From positions 124,001 to 188,000 of the forward strand of contig NZ_JYJB01000009.1 in NCBI RefSeq assembly GCF_000956475.1: a stretch of 64,000 nt of DNA. The letters are read 5' to 3'. This document shows positions 1 through 8,100 of this stretch, piece by piece; position 1 is the stretch's first letter, and each line of letters opens with the position of its first letter. Under the pieces are notes generated by a model that was given only the letters and a program-made list of their open reading frames with translations, did no database searches and had not been told where the DNA came from. Position numbers and translations under genes: made by a program. This stretch comes from Microbacterium hydrocarbonoxydans. Lineage in GTDB: Bacteria > Actinomycetota > Actinomycetes > Actinomycetales > Microbacteriaceae.

Positions 1-1872
1 GTGTCCGAACTCCTGTCCGCCGAAGTAGCCCTGCACGATCGCGGCGACCTCGCCCGCCCAGGGGAGGACGACCGGCGACCCGGCGTTCACGACCACGACG
101 GTCGGGGTGCCTGTGGCGGCCACGGCGCGGACCAGGTCGTCCTGGCGGCCGGGAAGGTCGAGGTCGACGCGGTCGTAACCCTCCGACTCCACCTTGGAGT
201 TCGTGCCGACGACGACCACGGCGACCTCGGCCGCGCTCGCTGCAGCGGCCGCACGGGCGATCAGCTCGTCAGGATCGGTGCGCTCGGGGGCGATGCCGAG
301 AGTGACGCTGAGGGCTCCGTCGAGCGCGCCCCGCGACTCGCGTGTGAACTCGGCTCGAAGGTCGACGGCCCGCCCGGCCTCGACCGTGACGGCGGACGTG
401 ATCGAAGGCGGATTCAGGAACGCGGCGCCGAGGTCGGTTCCCTCGATCACGGGGACGTCGTCGAGCACGAGCTCGCCGTCGACGAAGATGCGACCGGGGT
501 TGGCGCCCGCGAAGCCGAGCTGGATCTCGCCGCTCTCGGCCGGCGTGTACCTGGTCTCCAGCACGATCGTGCGGCTCGCGCCGATCGGCGCATCGCCACC
601 GAACCACACCAGCGCCGTGGCGCGCCGATCCTCGGCGAACAGCTCGGTGCCGTCGGCTCCGTGGAACGACACCCGCACGCCCGGTCCGCCGGTGACGGGG
701 TTCTCGATCGACGCGAGCGGGATCTCGGCCACACCCTCCTGCACGACGGCGCCGATCTCGTAGCTCACTTCGGCTGCAGGGAGGGCTGCGCGGATCGCGT
801 CGAGCGGCGAGACGACCTTCTCGGGAAGAACCGTCGCAGATCCGCCGCCCTGCGTGCGGGCGTCCTTCGCGTTGTGTCCGATGATGGCGACCTTCGTGAG
901 CCCGGCCAGGTCGAGCGGCAGCACACCGCTGTTCTGCAGCAGCACCGTGCCCTCGACGGCTGCCTCCTTCGCGAACGCGGGACCGTCGAGCGGGGCCGGC
1001 GCGACGGCATCCGCGCCCTCCAGGGCGCCCACGCGCTCGGCGAGAAGCAGGATGCGCAGGACCTTGCGGTCGATGTCGGCCTCGTCCACGCGACCGTCGT
1101 GGACGGCGTCGACGAGATCGGCCCACGCAGGGGCAGGCCCCGGCATGGCGAGATCCTGCGCGGCGGCGACGGCATCGAGGGATCGGACGGCTGTCCAGTC
1201 GCTGACGACCACGCCGTCGAAGCCCCACTCGCTGTTCAGCGGGTTCTCGAGCAGGTCGTTCTCGGTCATGGTCACCCCGTCGACGGAGTTGTACGCGCTC
1301 ATGACCGACCACGCGCCGGCCTCGACAGCGCGCTCGAACGGAGCGAGATAGACCTCGCGCAGCGTGCGCTCGTCGACCTCGACGTCGACCGTGAACCGGT
1401 CGGTCTCGGAGTCGTTCGCGACGTAGTGCTTCGGAGTGGCGGCCACGCCGTTCTCCTGCATGCCGCGTACGTAGGCGGCGCCCAGCTCGGCCGTGAGCTC
1501 GGGGTCCTCGCTCAGGCATTCGAAATGGCGCCCGCCCAGGGGGGAGCGGTGCAGATTGATGGTCGGGCCGAGCACGACGTCGACGCCTTTGCGGCGGGCT
1601 TCGGATGCTGCAGCCGCGCCGTAGCGGTAGGCGAGATCGACGTCCCACGACGCTGCCAGCGCGGAGCCGGAGGGCAGGTTGAGCGAGGGCTCGCGCTCGT
1701 CCCACCGCGGTCCGCGGACACCCGCGGGGCCGTCCGACAGAGTGAGCGCGCGCAATCCGATCTCGGGCAGCGGCACGGTGGTCCAGAAGTCGGCACCCTG
1801 CACGAGCGCCGCCTTCTGCTCGAGGCTGAGCTTCTCGAGCAGCGGGCGGAGGTGATCGGTCGAGGCGGTCAT
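1..1872 (-). CDS. Glycoside hydrolase family 3 enzyme with PA14 insert (C-terminus cut by window edge)
   Basis: This gene encodes a GH3 beta-glycosidase; the first 624 codons are present and the rest lies left of the window. The N-terminal barrel contains KHYVAND around residue 148 and the nucleophile motif VVSDWTAV with Asp225. A beta-rich stretch at about residues 375-520 looks like a PA14 insertion, as in beta-glucosidases of the KmBglI type. The second GH3 domain begins before the cut (NAGSPV near the edge). No signal peptide is visible, so it should act in the cytoplasm on imported oligosaccharides. The ATG overlaps the stop of the upstream ABC ATPase as ATGA, so it is the last visible gene of the transporter operon. 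The substrate (beta-glucoside, beta-xyloside or other) cannot be read from the sequence. Confidence 0.93.
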   Translation of the reverse strand, partial: MTASTDHLRPLLEKLSLEQKAALVQGADFWTTVPLPEIGLRALTLSDGPAGVRGPRWDEREPSLNLPSGSALAASWDVDLAYRYGAAAASEARRKGVDVVLGPTINLHRSPLGGRHFECLSEDPELTAELGAAYVRGMQENGVAATPKHYVANDSETDRFTVDVEVDERTLREVYLAPFERAVEAGAWSVMSAYNSVDGVTMTENDLLENPLNSEWGFDGVVVSDWTAVRSLDAVAAAQDLAMPGPAPAWADLVDAVHDGRVDEADIDRKVLRILLLAERVGALEGADAVAPAPLDGPAFAKEAAVEGTVLLQNSGVLPLDLAGLTKVAIIGHNAKDARTQGGGSATVLPEKVVSPLDAIRAALPAAEVSYEIGAVVQEGVAEIPLASIENPVTGGPGVRVSFHGADGTELFAEDRRATALVWFGGDAPIGASRTIVLETRYTPAESGEIQLGFAGANPGRIFVDGELVLDDVPVIEGTDLGAAFLNPPSITSAVTVEAGRAVDLRAEFTRESRGALDGALSVTLGIAPERTDPDELIARAAAAASAAEVAVVVVGTNSKVESEGYDRVDLDLPGRQDDLVRAVAATGTPTVVVVNAGSPVVLPWAGEVAAIVQGYFGGQEFGH

Positions 1873-2720
1873 GCGGCGGCTCCTTCTGAGGCCTTCTGTG
1901 CGTCGATGAGCGCACGGCGGTCGGCGCGGCGCTTCTGCTGCGCGTCGGGGTCGGGTACAGGGGCTGCGAGGAACAGCCGCTGCGTGTACGGATGCTGCGG
2001 GCGTGCGGTGACCTGGTCGCCGTCGCCCGTCTCCACGAGCTCGCCGCGGTACATCACGGCCACACGGTGGCTGATGTGGCGCACGACCGCGAGGTCGTGA
2101 GAGATGAAGAGGTAGGCGACCCCTGTGCGCTCCTGGATCTCGATGAAGAGGTCGAGAACGCGCGCCTGCGTCGACAGGTCGAGCGCCGACACAGGCTCGT
2201 CGCACACGATGAGCTTGGGATCCAGCGCCAGCGCGCGGGCGATCGCCACGCGCTGGCGCTGCCCGCCCGAGAACTCCCGGGGCAGCCGGCGGGCAGCATC
2301 CGCCGGCAGGCCCACCCTGTCGAGCAGGTCGGCGACCCGCGCGTTCGCCTCCTTGGCGGCGACGCCGCGCGCGGTGAGCGGCTCGGCGAGGATCTGCGCG
2401 ATCGTCATCGACGGGTTCAGCGACGAGTACGGGTCCTGGAAGACGACCTGGATCTCGCTCGCGAGACCGCGGCGCTCCCGGCGATTCAGGTGCCCGATCT
2501 CGCGGCCGGCGTACTTCACGGAGCCGCCCGTCACGGGCGCGAGCCCCAGCACTGCTCGGCCGAGCGTCGTCTTGCCCGAGCCGGACTCGCCGACGAGGCC
2601 CACGGTCTCGCCGGGACGGATGTCGAGCGAGACTCCCTTGAGCGCGTGGAACGGCTGAGCCCGGAATCCCTTGCCGGGGTAGGTGACATGGAGGTCTGCG
2701 ACCTCGAGCAGGTTGGTCAT
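1869..2720 (-). CDS. Oligopeptide/oligosaccharide ABC transporter ATP-binding protein (DppF/OppF-like)
   Basis: This is the second nucleotide-binding subunit of a Dpp/Opp-class importer, 283 residues long. It has Walker A GESGSGKTT near residues 41-49, the signature FSGGQRQRV, Walker B LIVCDEP and the C-terminal oligopeptide-transporter extension (HPYTQRLF). The ATG overlaps the stop of the fused permease-ATPase gene upstream (ATGA), and its own stop overlaps the GH3 start. The tight coupling to GH3 suggests that the transporter carries a glycoside rather than a peptide; several members of this transporter class in actinobacteria and archaea import oligosaccharides. That last point is inference. 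Confidence 0.92.
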   Translation of the reverse strand: MTNLLEVADLHVTYPGKGFRAQPFHALKGVSLDIRPGETVGLVGESGSGKTTLGRAVLGLAPVTGGSVKYAGREIGHLNRRERRGLASEIQVVFQDPYSSLNPSMTIAQILAEPLTARGVAAKEANARVADLLDRVGLPADAARRLPREFSGGQRQRVAIARALALDPKLIVCDEPVSALDLSTQARVLDLFIEIQERTGVAYLFISHDLAVVRHISHRVAVMYRGELVETGDGDQVTARPQHPYTQRLFLAAPVPDPDAQQKRRADRRALIDAQKASEGAAA

Positions 2721-4621
2721 GACCGGCCTCCTTCGGCGGTTCCTGCGGTGCTTTCTGCGGTGCCTGCGGTGATGAGCGGGCCGCGAGCCGGGCCCTCGTC
2801 GAGGATCGCGTCGAGAAGCGACTGGGTGTAGGGGTGCGAGGGGCTGCGCAGGATCGTTCGGACCGGCCCCTGCTCGATGAACAGGCCCTGCTGCATCACG
2901 GTCACACGATCGCAGAGATCGGCGACGACGCCGAAGTTGTGCGTGACCAGCAGCATGGCCATCTGGCGCTCGCGCTGCAGGTCGCGCAGCAGGTCGAGGA
3001 CCTCGGCCTGCACCGTCACGTCGAGCGCGGTGGTGGGCTCGTCGGCGATGATGAGATCGGGGTCGGTCGACACAGCTCCGGCGATCAGCACACGCTGAGC
3101 CATGCCGCCCGACACCTCGAAGGGATAGGCGTCGAACGTGCGCTTCGGATTCGGGATGCCGACGCGGTCGAGCAGGGCGAGGGCCTTCTCGGTCGCCTCC
3201 TTCTTCGACAGGCCCAGGTGCGCACGCAGCGGTTCGACCAGCTGGTATCCGATCGTGAACGAGGGATCGAGGTTGCTCATCGGCTCCTGCGGGATGTAGC
3301 CGATGCGCTTGCCGCGGATGCCGGCATAGGCGCGTTCCGAAGCATCCGCCAGCTGCGTGCCCTCGAAGTCGATCGAGCCTGCGGTGACGCGCCCGCCGCG
3401 GGGAAGCAGCCCGAGAACCGCGAAGGCGGTCTGGGTCTTGCCCGACCCGGACTCTCCGATCAGGCCGTGCACCTCGCCCTTGCGGATCTGCAGCGAGACG
3501 CCGTGGACGACCTCGATGTCCTCGCCCTGCGTCTGCTGGTACCCGACCCGCAGGTCGGAGATCGTGAGGATGGGGGCCGCTTCGAGTGCGTTCGTGCGCT
3601 CGCCATCGGGGTGCACGATCGTGTCGCCGACCACCGGCAGCTCGGTCGAGTCCTCGAGGGCGTCGAGGTCTCCGCCGGAGAGGCTGAGCGATGTGGTGAC
3701 CGCCGCGATCGAGCCGGTCGCCGTGGTCACGGCGCGCCGACGCCGCCTGCGCACCACGGTCGTCCGCTCGAGCACGTCGCGCATGCCGTTGGCGAGCAGC
3801 GTGAGAGCGATCGCGGTGAGGGCGATCGCGAGCGACGGCCACACCATGAGCAGAGGCTGCTTGTAGATGTTCGCGAAGCCGTCGTTCAGCATGCCGCCCC
3901 AGGTCGGGACGCTCATGTCGCCGAGGCCGAGGAACTCGAGCCCGGACTGGATCGCGATCGCGATGCCGGTGATGATCGCCGACTGGATGATGATCGGCGC
4001 GCGGACCACCGAGAGGATGTGGCGGCCGATGATGCGCAGGTCGGAGAGGCCCGAGACGCGCGCGGCGTCGACGTACAGCTCGCCGCGCACTCCCGTGACC
4101 GCCGCGTAGACGAGGCGGTAGTAGGCGGGCGCGAGGAGGATGCCGAAGATGAGCATCGCGAGCCAGACGCTCGGGCCGAGCACGGTGCGGGCGGCGAGCA
4201 GGACGACCATGCCGGGCAGGGCCATCACGAGCGAGGTGACCCAGGATGCGACGGAGTCGAACCATCCGCGGTAGTAGCCGGCGATGAGACCCGAGATCAC
4301 GCCGATCACGAGTGCGGTGACCACTGCCACGACGGCGGCGGCCAGGGTGATCTGGGTGGCGGCGAGCAGCCGGGAGAGCACGTCGCGGCCCGCGCTGTCG
4401 GCGCCGAGCGGGTGCGCGGCGCTGGGTGCGGCGAGCACCAGCTTGAGTGAGGCGACGTTGGGGTCGAACGGAGCGATCCAGCGTCCGATCACAGCGACCA
4501 CGACGACCAGCAGCAGGAAGATCAGCGAGGCGAGCGAGACCGGACGGCGCACGAGGCGGCGCATGAGCGAGGTCTTCGCCGTCGGAGTCGGCACGGCGGG
4601 AGGTACTTCGATGGCGGTCAT
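2717..4621 (-). CDS. Fused ABC permease (DppC-like) and ATP-binding protein (DppD-like)
   Basis: This single 634-residue protein carries both a membrane permease and an ATPase. Residues about 1-290 form a DppC-type permease with several hydrophobic segments, the periplasmic motif HPLGADSAGRDV and a C-terminal LANGMRDVL. A basic linker (RRRRRR) and an acidic stretch follow. Residues about 350-634 are a DppD-type ATPase with Walker A GESGSGKT near residue 387, signature VSGGMAQRV and Walker B LIIADEP. In most members of the family these are two genes; here no stop or start separates them. The gene overlaps its neighbours on both sides by ATGA, so the operon makes one permease, one fused permease-ATPase and one ATPase. 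Confidence 0.93.
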   Translation of the reverse strand: MTAIEVPPAVPTPTAKTSLMRRLVRRPVSLASLIFLLLVVVVAVIGRWIAPFDPNVASLKLVLAAPSAAHPLGADSAGRDVLSRLLAATQITLAAAVVAVVTALVIGVISGLIAGYYRGWFDSVASWVTSLVMALPGMVVLLAARTVLGPSVWLAMLIFGILLAPAYYRLVYAAVTGVRGELYVDAARVSGLSDLRIIGRHILSVVRAPIIIQSAIITGIAIAIQSGLEFLGLGDMSVPTWGGMLNDGFANIYKQPLLMVWPSLAIALTAIALTLLANGMRDVLERTTVVRRRRRRAVTTATGSIAAVTTSLSLSGGDLDALEDSTELPVVGDTIVHPDGERTNALEAAPILTISDLRVGYQQTQGEDIEVVHGVSLQIRKGEVHGLIGESGSGKTQTAFAVLGLLPRGGRVTAGSIDFEGTQLADASERAYAGIRGKRIGYIPQEPMSNLDPSFTIGYQLVEPLRAHLGLSKKEATEKALALLDRVGIPNPKRTFDAYPFEVSGGMAQRVLIAGAVSTDPDLIIADEPTTALDVTVQAEVLDLLRDLQRERQMAMLLVTHNFGVVADLCDRVTVMQQGLFIEQGPVRTILRSPSHPYTQSLLDAILDEGPARGPLITAGTAESTAGTAEGGRS

Positions 4622-5559
4622 GAGAGTCGCACCTTCGGGTTGAGAGCGGCCTGCGCGAGGTCGATGACGAGGTTCACGATGAGCACGATCAGGGCGAACG
4701 CGATCACGACGCCCATCACCACGGGGATGTCACCCTGGGTGGTCGCGGTGACCGTGAGCTGGCCCATGCCGGGCAGGGCGAACACCTGCTCGACGATGAC
4801 GGCGCCGCCGAGGAGCCCGATGAACTGCACCGCGAGCACGGCCAGCGCAGGACCGCCGGCGTTGCGCAGCACGTGCTTGTAGACGACGCTGCCGGACGAC
4901 AGGCCGCGGGCGCGGAGCGTGCGCACGTAGTCGCGGGACATCGCATCGACCACAGAGCCGCGCACCTGCTGGGCGACCGAGGCGATCGCCCCGATCGACA
5001 GCGCGATGATCGGCAGAGTGACCGACGTGAGCCAGCCGCCGAACGAATCGGTGATCGGGATGTATCCGGTGGCCTTGAACCAGTGCAGGTTGATCGCGAA
5101 GATCAGCACGAGGTAGAGCGCGATCAGGAATCCGGGGACAGCGAAGCCGATCACCGAGATGAACTGCACGAGCGCATCGACCCAGCCGCCGCGGCGGGCG
5201 GCGAGGACGCCGAGCACGATGGCCAGGACGGCGGAGATGAGGGTGGCGCCGATCACGAGGGAGAGGCTGACGCTGAGGCGGCCGGACAGGCTCACCGAGA
5301 CCAGCTGGCCGTTGAACCACGAGCGACCGAGGTCGCCGGTGAGGGCTGAGGTGAGCCAGTCCCAGTACTGCACGGCGAGGGGGCGGTCGAGTCCGAGCTC
5401 GGCGGACTTCTGGGCGACGAGCTCCTCGGTGGCGTTCTGGCCGAGGATGCGGCGCGCGATGTTCGCGCTGTCGAGGAAGAGGAGCCCGAACGTCACGATT
5501 GAGATGACGGCGAGCAGGACGACGCCGGAGAGTACCCGGCGCACGATGAACATGAGCAT
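4618..5559 (-). CDS. ABC transporter permease (DppB/OppB-like)
   Basis: The 313-residue protein is the first permease subunit of the same importer. It begins with the typical FIVRRVLSGVVLL segment, has the Opp/Dpp periplasmic loop, about six hydrophobic segments and the cytoplasmic EAA-like loop (YVRTLRARGLSSGSVVYKHVLRNA region) that docks on the ATPase. Its stop overlaps the start of the fused permease-ATPase by ATGA. It lies 72 bases downstream of the binding-protein gene, and that gap holds a strong hairpin. Confidence 0.95.
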   Translation of the reverse strand: MLMFIVRRVLSGVVLLAVISIVTFGLLFLDSANIARRILGQNATEELVAQKSAELGLDRPLAVQYWDWLTSALTGDLGRSWFNGQLVSVSLSGRLSVSLSLVIGATLISAVLAIVLGVLAARRGGWVDALVQFISVIGFAVPGFLIALYLVLIFAINLHWFKATGYIPITDSFGGWLTSVTLPIIALSIGAIASVAQQVRGSVVDAMSRDYVRTLRARGLSSGSVVYKHVLRNAGGPALAVLAVQFIGLLGGAVIVEQVFALPGMGQLTVTATTQGDIPVVMGVVIAFALIVLIVNLVIDLAQAALNPKVRLS

Positions 5560-5591
5560 GCTGCGCTCCTGTGTCTCAGAGGGTTTCGGGA

Positions 5592-5622
5592 TCCGGCCCG
5601 CCCGCGATGCGGGCGGGCCGGA
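5592..5622 (-). terminator. GC-rich hairpin between binding-protein and permease genes
   Basis: A perfect 14-bp inverted repeat (5592-5605 with 5609-5622, three-base loop) lies just after the stop of the substrate-binding protein gene. There is no T-run. Inside an operon such a stem usually lowers read-through or protects the upstream mRNA, giving more binding protein than membrane subunits. Confidence 0.7.
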
Positions 5623-5631
5623 AGGACCGGG

Positions 5632-7173
5632 TCAGGACTTCGGCGTGAAGTCGTAGATCGCGGGGTAGGCGTTGGTCGGGAGCATCTCGACCGTGGTGTT
5701 CGCGTCGGTGGCGAAGCTGCCCTGCACGCGGTAGAAGGGAGCGAACCACGCCTGCTCGACGATGTACTTGTTGAGCTCCTTGGCCACGGACTCCTGCGTC
5801 TTCTCGTCGCCGAACTGGATCTGCGAGATGTACTCGTCGACCTTCGGGTCGTCGTAGCCGAACGGGTTGAAGATCGCGGTCGGGGCGATCATGAACTGGA
5901 TCAGCTGCCAGTCGGGGTTCTGCTCGAGGGCCATGAACGAGGCGGGGTACTTCGGCGCCAGGAGGTCGGCGATGAAGTTGTTGCCGGGGTCGGTGTACTC
6001 GACCTTGATGCCCACATCGTTCAGCTGCTGCTCGATCAGCGTGTAGGTGCTGGCACCCAGCAGGGTGGACGACGGCATCGACAGCGTGAGCCCGTCGGCG
6101 TAGCCGGCCTCGGCCAGGAGCTCCTTCGCCTTCTTCGGGTCGTAGGTGTAGTAGTCGTCGAGCTCGGGGTCGTACGCGGCGGACGACTTCGGGAACACCT
6201 GGGTGGTCACGGTGCCGTTGCCCGCCTGCAGCGCCTGCAGCAGTCCGTCGCGGTCGAACGCGTAGTTGAGTGCCTGGCGGACGCGCACGTCGGCGAGTGC
6301 CGGGTTCATGGTGCCTGCGCGGTCGAGCAGCAGCAGACCCTGGAAGTCGAGCTCGTTGGCGTTCACGGTCCAGCCGGCGCCCTCGACCTCGGCGAGGTTG
6401 TCGTTGCTGGCGAGCTTGACGCCGTTGGCCTCGCCCGCCTTGATCGCGTTGAGGGATGCCGTGGCATCGGCGAGCACGTTGATCACGAGCTTGTCGTAGT
6501 GCTGGGCGTCCGGGTTCCAGTAGTCCGGGTTCTTCGTGTACGTGTAGCTCGTGCCGGTGACGGTCGCCGCCGTGTCGAGCATGTAGGGACCCGAGCCGAT
6601 CGGGTTCGTGGCGAGGTCGTCGTTGTCGAGCGACTCTCCGCTGGCGACGAGGCCAGGGTCGCGGGTGAGGTAGTTCAGCAGGGCCGGATTCGGGGCGTTC
6701 AGCGTGATGACGACGGTCGTGTCGTCGGGTGCCTCGAAGCTCGCGACGTCTGCGAAGTAGTTCGCGTCCGGAGAGGTGCCCGACTTGAAGCGCGTCAGGT
6801 TGTCGACGACGACCTGGGCCGTGAGCTTCGAGTCGTCGGAGAACGTGACGTCGTCGCGGAGCGTGAGGGTGAGCACCGTGTTGTCGTCGTTGTACGACCA
6901 GTCGGTGGCGAGCCACGGCTCGATCGTGCCCTCGGGGGTGGCGAGGAGCAGCGTGTCGAACACGGCCTGGTAGTAAGGCGCGCGGTTGCCCCATTCAGAG
7001 CCCGCGGGGTCGAAGGTGGTGGGCGGCGTGATCGCACCGAGAGTGAGTGTGCCGCCACTTCCTGCACCATTGCCGCCGTCTTCCGTTGCGCCTGCGCAAC
7101 CGGTGAGAGCGAGAGCGGCGATGGCGAGGGTGGCTGCTGTGGCCTTCCAGCGGAACATCTTTGGTCCCTTCAT
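5632..7173 (-). CDS. ABC transporter substrate-binding lipoprotein (DppA/OppA family, SBP class 5)
   Basis: The 513-residue protein has a lipoprotein signal ending in LTGC with the modified cysteine at residue 26 (residue 21 if translation starts at the second Met). An SBP_bac_5 fold follows, with NPIGSGPY and the alternating motifs of oligopeptide and oligosaccharide binding proteins. It would be anchored outside the membrane and deliver ligand to the DppB/DppC-type permeases encoded downstream. It is the first gene of the operon and is divergent from the TetR gene, with a long palindrome between them. The ligand is unknown; the GH3 and GH2 neighbours suggest an oligosaccharide. Confidence 0.94.
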   Translation of the reverse strand: MKGPKMFRWKATAATLAIAALALTGCAGATEDGGNGAGSGGTLTLGAITPPTTFDPAGSEWGNRAPYYQAVFDTLLLATPEGTIEPWLATDWSYNDDNTVLTLTLRDDVTFSDDSKLTAQVVVDNLTRFKSGTSPDANYFADVASFEAPDDTTVVITLNAPNPALLNYLTRDPGLVASGESLDNDDLATNPIGSGPYMLDTAATVTGTSYTYTKNPDYWNPDAQHYDKLVINVLADATASLNAIKAGEANGVKLASNDNLAEVEGAGWTVNANELDFQGLLLLDRAGTMNPALADVRVRQALNYAFDRDGLLQALQAGNGTVTTQVFPKSSAAYDPELDDYYTYDPKKAKELLAEAGYADGLTLSMPSSTLLGASTYTLIEQQLNDVGIKVEYTDPGNNFIADLLAPKYPASFMALEQNPDWQLIQFMIAPTAIFNPFGYDDPKVDEYISQIQFGDEKTQESVAKELNKYIVEQAWFAPFYRVQGSFATDANTTVEMLPTNAYPAIYDFTPKS

Positions 7174-7236
7174 CGGGTGGGCGATACCCCTGCGGATCGC
7201 CTCTGTCGAGCGAAGCTAGCAGCAAAAACGAGCGGC

Positions 7237-7265
7237 CGCTAGGTTTTTGGAAGAAAAACCTAGCG
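7237..7265. promoter_or_regulatory. 12-bp-arm palindrome, probable TetR operator
   Basis: The arms CGCTAGGTTTTT (7237-7248) and AAAAACCTAGCG (7254-7265) are perfectly complementary around GGAAG. The site lies between the divergent binding-protein and TetR genes and just upstream of a possible -10 (TATAGA, 7282-7287) for the TetR gene. The AT-rich core stands out from the surrounding DNA. Position and symmetry fit an operator for the adjacent TetR protein. Confidence 0.7.
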
Positions 7266-7293
7266 CTTACTCGGAATTCGTTATAGAACGGTC

Positions 7294-8100
7294 ATGAGGG
7301 GGCCAGAGAAGACCCGCGACGACGCGGAGAACTGGGATACGGTGACAGCGATGACGAACGCCAGCACGAGCACCAACACGGCGCCGCGACGAGCGCGCGG
7401 CGAGTACGCCAAGACGCGCAAGAGGCGCGAAGCGATCCTCGACGCCGCCCTCGAGGTGTTCGCCGAGGGCGGCTACCGGGCGGGCTCGCTGCGCGAGGTC
7501 GCCCAGCGAGTCGGCATCAGCGAGGCCGGCCTGCTCCACCACTTCCCGAACAAGGTCGCGCTCCTCGAGGCCGTGCTCGACCGTCGTGACGACCGCTCGC
7601 GCGCCATGGTGCCGTTCGATCCGGACAACGGCGCCGCCATGATGCGCGGACTGGTACGGCTCGCCGCCTACAACGCATCCGTGCCGGGCGTCGTCGAGCT
7701 CTTCTGCACGCTCTCCGCCGAGGCCACCTCGGTCGATCACCCCGCGCACGCCTATTTCGTCCGGCGCTACATCTACACCCGCACCAATGTCGAGGCGGGC
7801 TTCGCGAACCTCGAGTCCCAGGGGTTGATGAGGCCGGGAGTCACCCCGTATCGCGCTGCGGTCGCGCTCATCGCCATCATGGACGGACTGCAGGTGCAAT
7901 GGCTGCTCGATCGAACCGTGGTCGACATGGCCGAAGAGGTACGGGCGCTGATCTCCTCGTTCGTCGACATCGACTGGGACGCGGAGGATCGGGTGGATCC
8001 GCCCACGGAGACCTCGGAACCGGATGCCGGGGAACCCACCGGTTCCGCTGACACCGATCCTGTCGCCCCCGCCGCTGATGAGACCGAGGACGCCGAATGA
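7294..8100 (+). CDS. TetR-family transcriptional regulator
   Basis: The protein has a TetR helix-turn-helix (AILDAALEVFAEGGYRAG, then SLREVAQRVGISEAGLLHHF) after a basic N-terminal tail. A ligand-binding helical domain and an acidic low-complexity C-terminus follow. The start is uncertain: ATG 7294 lies about seven bases after a TATAGA box and would give a leaderless message, while ATG 7351 gives a 249-residue protein but has no clear ribosome site. The stop overlaps the GH2 start by ATGA, so regulator and enzyme are coupled. It probably represses both this operon and the divergent transporter operon through the palindrome at 7237-7265. Confidence 0.93.
   Translation: MRGPEKTRDDAENWDTVTAMTNASTSTNTAPRRARGEYAKTRKRREAILDAALEVFAEGGYRAGSLREVAQRVGISEAGLLHHFPNKVALLEAVLDRRDDRSRAMVPFDPDNGAAMMRGLVRLAAYNASVPGVVELFCTLSAEATSVDHPAHAYFVRRYIYTRTNVEAGFANLESQGLMRPGVTPYRAAVALIAIMDGLQVQWLLDRTVVDMAEEVRALISSFVDIDWDAEDRVDPPTETSEPDAGEPTGSADTDPVAPAADETEDAE

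Noticed and set aside
1..2100. A 699-codon plus-strand frame at the left edge
   Set aside because: The minus-strand frame encodes unmistakable GH3 motifs, including VVSDW and KHYVAND; the plus frame is a shadow.
1869..7173. A peptide uptake system for nutrition
   Set aside because: The operon includes GH3 and is divergent from a TetR-GH2 unit with no peptidase, so oligosaccharide uptake is more likely. The class alone cannot decide.
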